Positions 5,136 to 5,799 of a stretch of DNA of 5,799 nucleotides are shown in pieces. This DNA comes from Cyanobacteriota bacterium (GTDB lineage Bacteria > Cyanobacteriota > Cyanobacteriia > Leptolyngbyales > Leptolyngbyaceae). How positions within the stretch are numbered: the stretch's first letter is position 1; every line of letters starts with the position of its first letter. The stretch is taken from positions 1-5,799 of the forward strand of contig JAIXVO010000038.1 in the NCBI GenBank assembly GCA_027482985.1, written 5' to 3'. A program made the position numbers and the translations under genes. The notes beneath the pieces are model-generated. The model worked only from the letters and a program-made list of their open reading frames with translations. It was not told where the DNA came from and did no database searches.

Positions 5136-5155
5136 ATAGTTCTTGCTAGAACTAT
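5136..5155. promoter_or_regulatory. MarR box 2, before the dioxygenase gene
   Basis: ATAGTTCT (5136-5143) and AGAACTAT (5148-5155) are perfect 8-bp inverted arms around TGCT. The box is 20 bp long and identical to box 1 before marR at 16 positions. Further ATAGT pentamers lie at 5121-5125 and 5162-5166, in the same orientation as the left arm and spaced 15 and 26 bases from it, so the regulator may bind side by side. I could not settle on a promoter; TTGTCA (5099-5104) is a fair -35 without a good -10. The box lies 144 bp before the ATG. Confidence 0.65.
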
Positions 5156-5299
5156 TGCTGGATAGTGTCCCGGTTTTGGCTGTATCGGCTTCCCCTGTCC
5201 TCAGCTATCTGGCCAGCGCTGTACTGGCGCAATCGCGATCGCCCTCTCTAGTCCGTCCTACCTCTCTATCGGTTCAGCCGATCTTTGCTGGTGTCACCC

Positions 5300-5799
5300 A
5301 TGTCTCGTCTACCCACGCTCTTCATCTCCCATGGTGCCCCTGACCTACCCCTCCGCTCAGGCCCCACCCAAGACTTTTTGCGGCAGCTCCTGCAAACTAT
5401 GCCCAGGCCAGAGACAATTTTGGCGATTTCGGCCCACTGGCTCACGGCTCAACCGACGGTCAGCGCGGCCGAGCGGCCCGCCATGATCTACGACTTTGGC
5501 GGTTTCGATCGATCGCTCTACGAGCTGAACTACCCGGCCCCCGGTAGTCCTGAACTGGCCGATCGCGTGGTGGCCATGTTAGCTGCGGCTGGGTTTTCTG
5601 CCGGTGTGAATCGCGATCGCGGCTTTGACCACGGAGTTTGGACTCCATTAATTTTGGCCGACCCAGGGGCCACCATTCCCGTGGTGACGCTTTCGCTTCA
5701 ACCCCAGGCAACCCCGCTGCACCATTACGACATCGGCAAAGCCCTAGCCCCCCTGCGGGACGAGGGCGTGCTGATGGTCGCCAGCGGTGCGGCTACCCA
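5300..5799 (+). CDS. LigB/DODA-type extradiol dioxygenase (3' end outside window)
   Basis: The first 166 residues of a class III extradiol dioxygenase of the 4,5-DOPA dioxygenase (YgiD/DODA) family, usually about 260 residues. These non-haem iron or zinc enzymes open catechol rings; the cyanobacterial members studied convert L-DOPA to betalamic acid. Visible: TLFISHGAP with H11, SAHW with H46, the family block MIYDFGGF (62-69), LNYPAPGSPELA, FDHGVWTPL with H111, and VASGAAT at the end, where the next codon begins CA as expected for the conserved His. H11 and H46 are likely metal ligands; the third lies beyond the window. The ATG at 5300 gives the typical N-terminus; an in-frame GTG at 5291 adds three residues, and neither has an SD. 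The reading frame has no stop and is cut only by the window edge. MarR box 2 upstream suggests MarR control. The natural substrate is unknown. Confidence 0.88.
   Translation, partial: MSRLPTLFISHGAPDLPLRSGPTQDFLRQLLQTMPRPETILAISAHWLTAQPTVSAAERPAMIYDFGGFDRSLYELNYPAPGSPELADRVVAMLAAAGFSAGVNRDRGFDHGVWTPLILADPGATIPVVTLSLQPQATPLHHYDIGKALAPLRDEGVLMVASGAAT

Larger units (their letters stand above)
4905..5299. other. marR-dioxygenase intergenic region
   Basis: No convincing gene is seen in these 395 bases. They hold a weak 5-bp hairpin right after marR (CGCCC 4924-4928 / GGGCG 4934-4938, no T-run), inverted-repeat element B (4954-5042), a 9-bp hairpin (5078-5103), MarR box 2 with extra half-sites (5121-5166), and a long leader with small stems at 5212-5228 and 5268-5282. 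A 66-codon frame from TTG at 5143 is hydrophobic at its start but overlaps the dioxygenase out of frame. Confidence 0.6.
453..5620. repeat. HIP1 octamers (GCGATCGC), ten copies
   Basis: Exact copies start at 453, 602, 1625, 2049, 2774, 3337, 3925, 4012, 5235 and 5613, almost all inside genes. HIP1 over-representation is a hallmark of many cyanobacterial genomes and is the main basis for assigning the source. The span given is from first to last copy. Confidence 0.9.

Noticed and set aside
5256..5263. TCCTACCT, identical to a TetR operator half-site, in the dioxygenase leader
   Set aside because: There is no inverted partner at the right spacing, so a lone octamer is most likely chance.
5143..5343. 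66-codon plus frame with a hydrophobic start before the dioxygenase
   Set aside because: It starts with TTG inside MarR box 2, has no SD, and overlaps the dioxygenase start out of frame by 44 bases.
5460..5711. Minus-strand open frame of 83 codons
   Set aside because: Antisense to the dioxygenase metal-site region, Arg/Pro-rich and without recognisable features.

Overview
The window looks like chromosomal DNA from a cyanobacterium, probably a filamentous Leptolyngbya/Nodosilinea-type lineage. The main evidence is ten exact copies of the HIP1 octamer GCGATCGC in 5.8 kb, far above chance. Supporting evidence is a cyanobacterial-type short phytochelatin-synthase-like protein, short palindromic and heptameric repeats in the intergenic gaps, and weak or absent Shine-Dalgarno sites for several genes. 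The exact genus is inference.

Layout. Bases 1-292 are a G-rich gene-free stretch with a hairpin palindrome, a 21-bp tandem repeat and three runs able to form G-quadruplexes, ending in a promoter and SD. Bases 293-1651 (+) encode a metal-dependent amidohydrolase of the 8-oxoguanine deaminase type. A hairpin at 1653-1674 separates it from a convergent gene (1682-2434, -) for a secreted or lipid-facing phytochelatin-synthase-like papain-fold peptidase. Then comes a repeat-bearing gap, followed by a minus-strand pair: a TetR regulator (4113-3535) upstream of a short-chain dehydrogenase/reductase (3465-2683). A divergent MarR regulator (4455-4904, +) follows. After a 395-bp gap, a LigB/DODA-type extradiol dioxygenase starts at 5300 and runs off the right end.

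The strongest signals beyond the genes are two regulator-operator circuits. A perfect 22-bp palindrome sits in the tetR promoter, and a degenerate copy with the same half-sites at the same spacing (CTAC-N6-GTAG) sits just before the SDR gene. A separate 20-bp inverted-repeat box occurs before marR and, with 16 of 20 bases identical, before the dioxygenase gene. The sequence therefore suggests TetR controls itself and the SDR, and MarR controls itself and the dioxygenase. The TetR protein carries a cysteine in the same local context as the electrophile-sensing Cys106 of E. coli NemR; the MarR protein has no cysteine at all.

Together the genes suggest handling of oxidised or electrophilic small molecules: an oxidised purine, glutathione or its conjugates, carbonyls, and catechols/quinones. 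That shared theme is inference; only the two paired-operator circuits are directly visible. I see no mobile element, CRISPR array, tRNA or rRNA.
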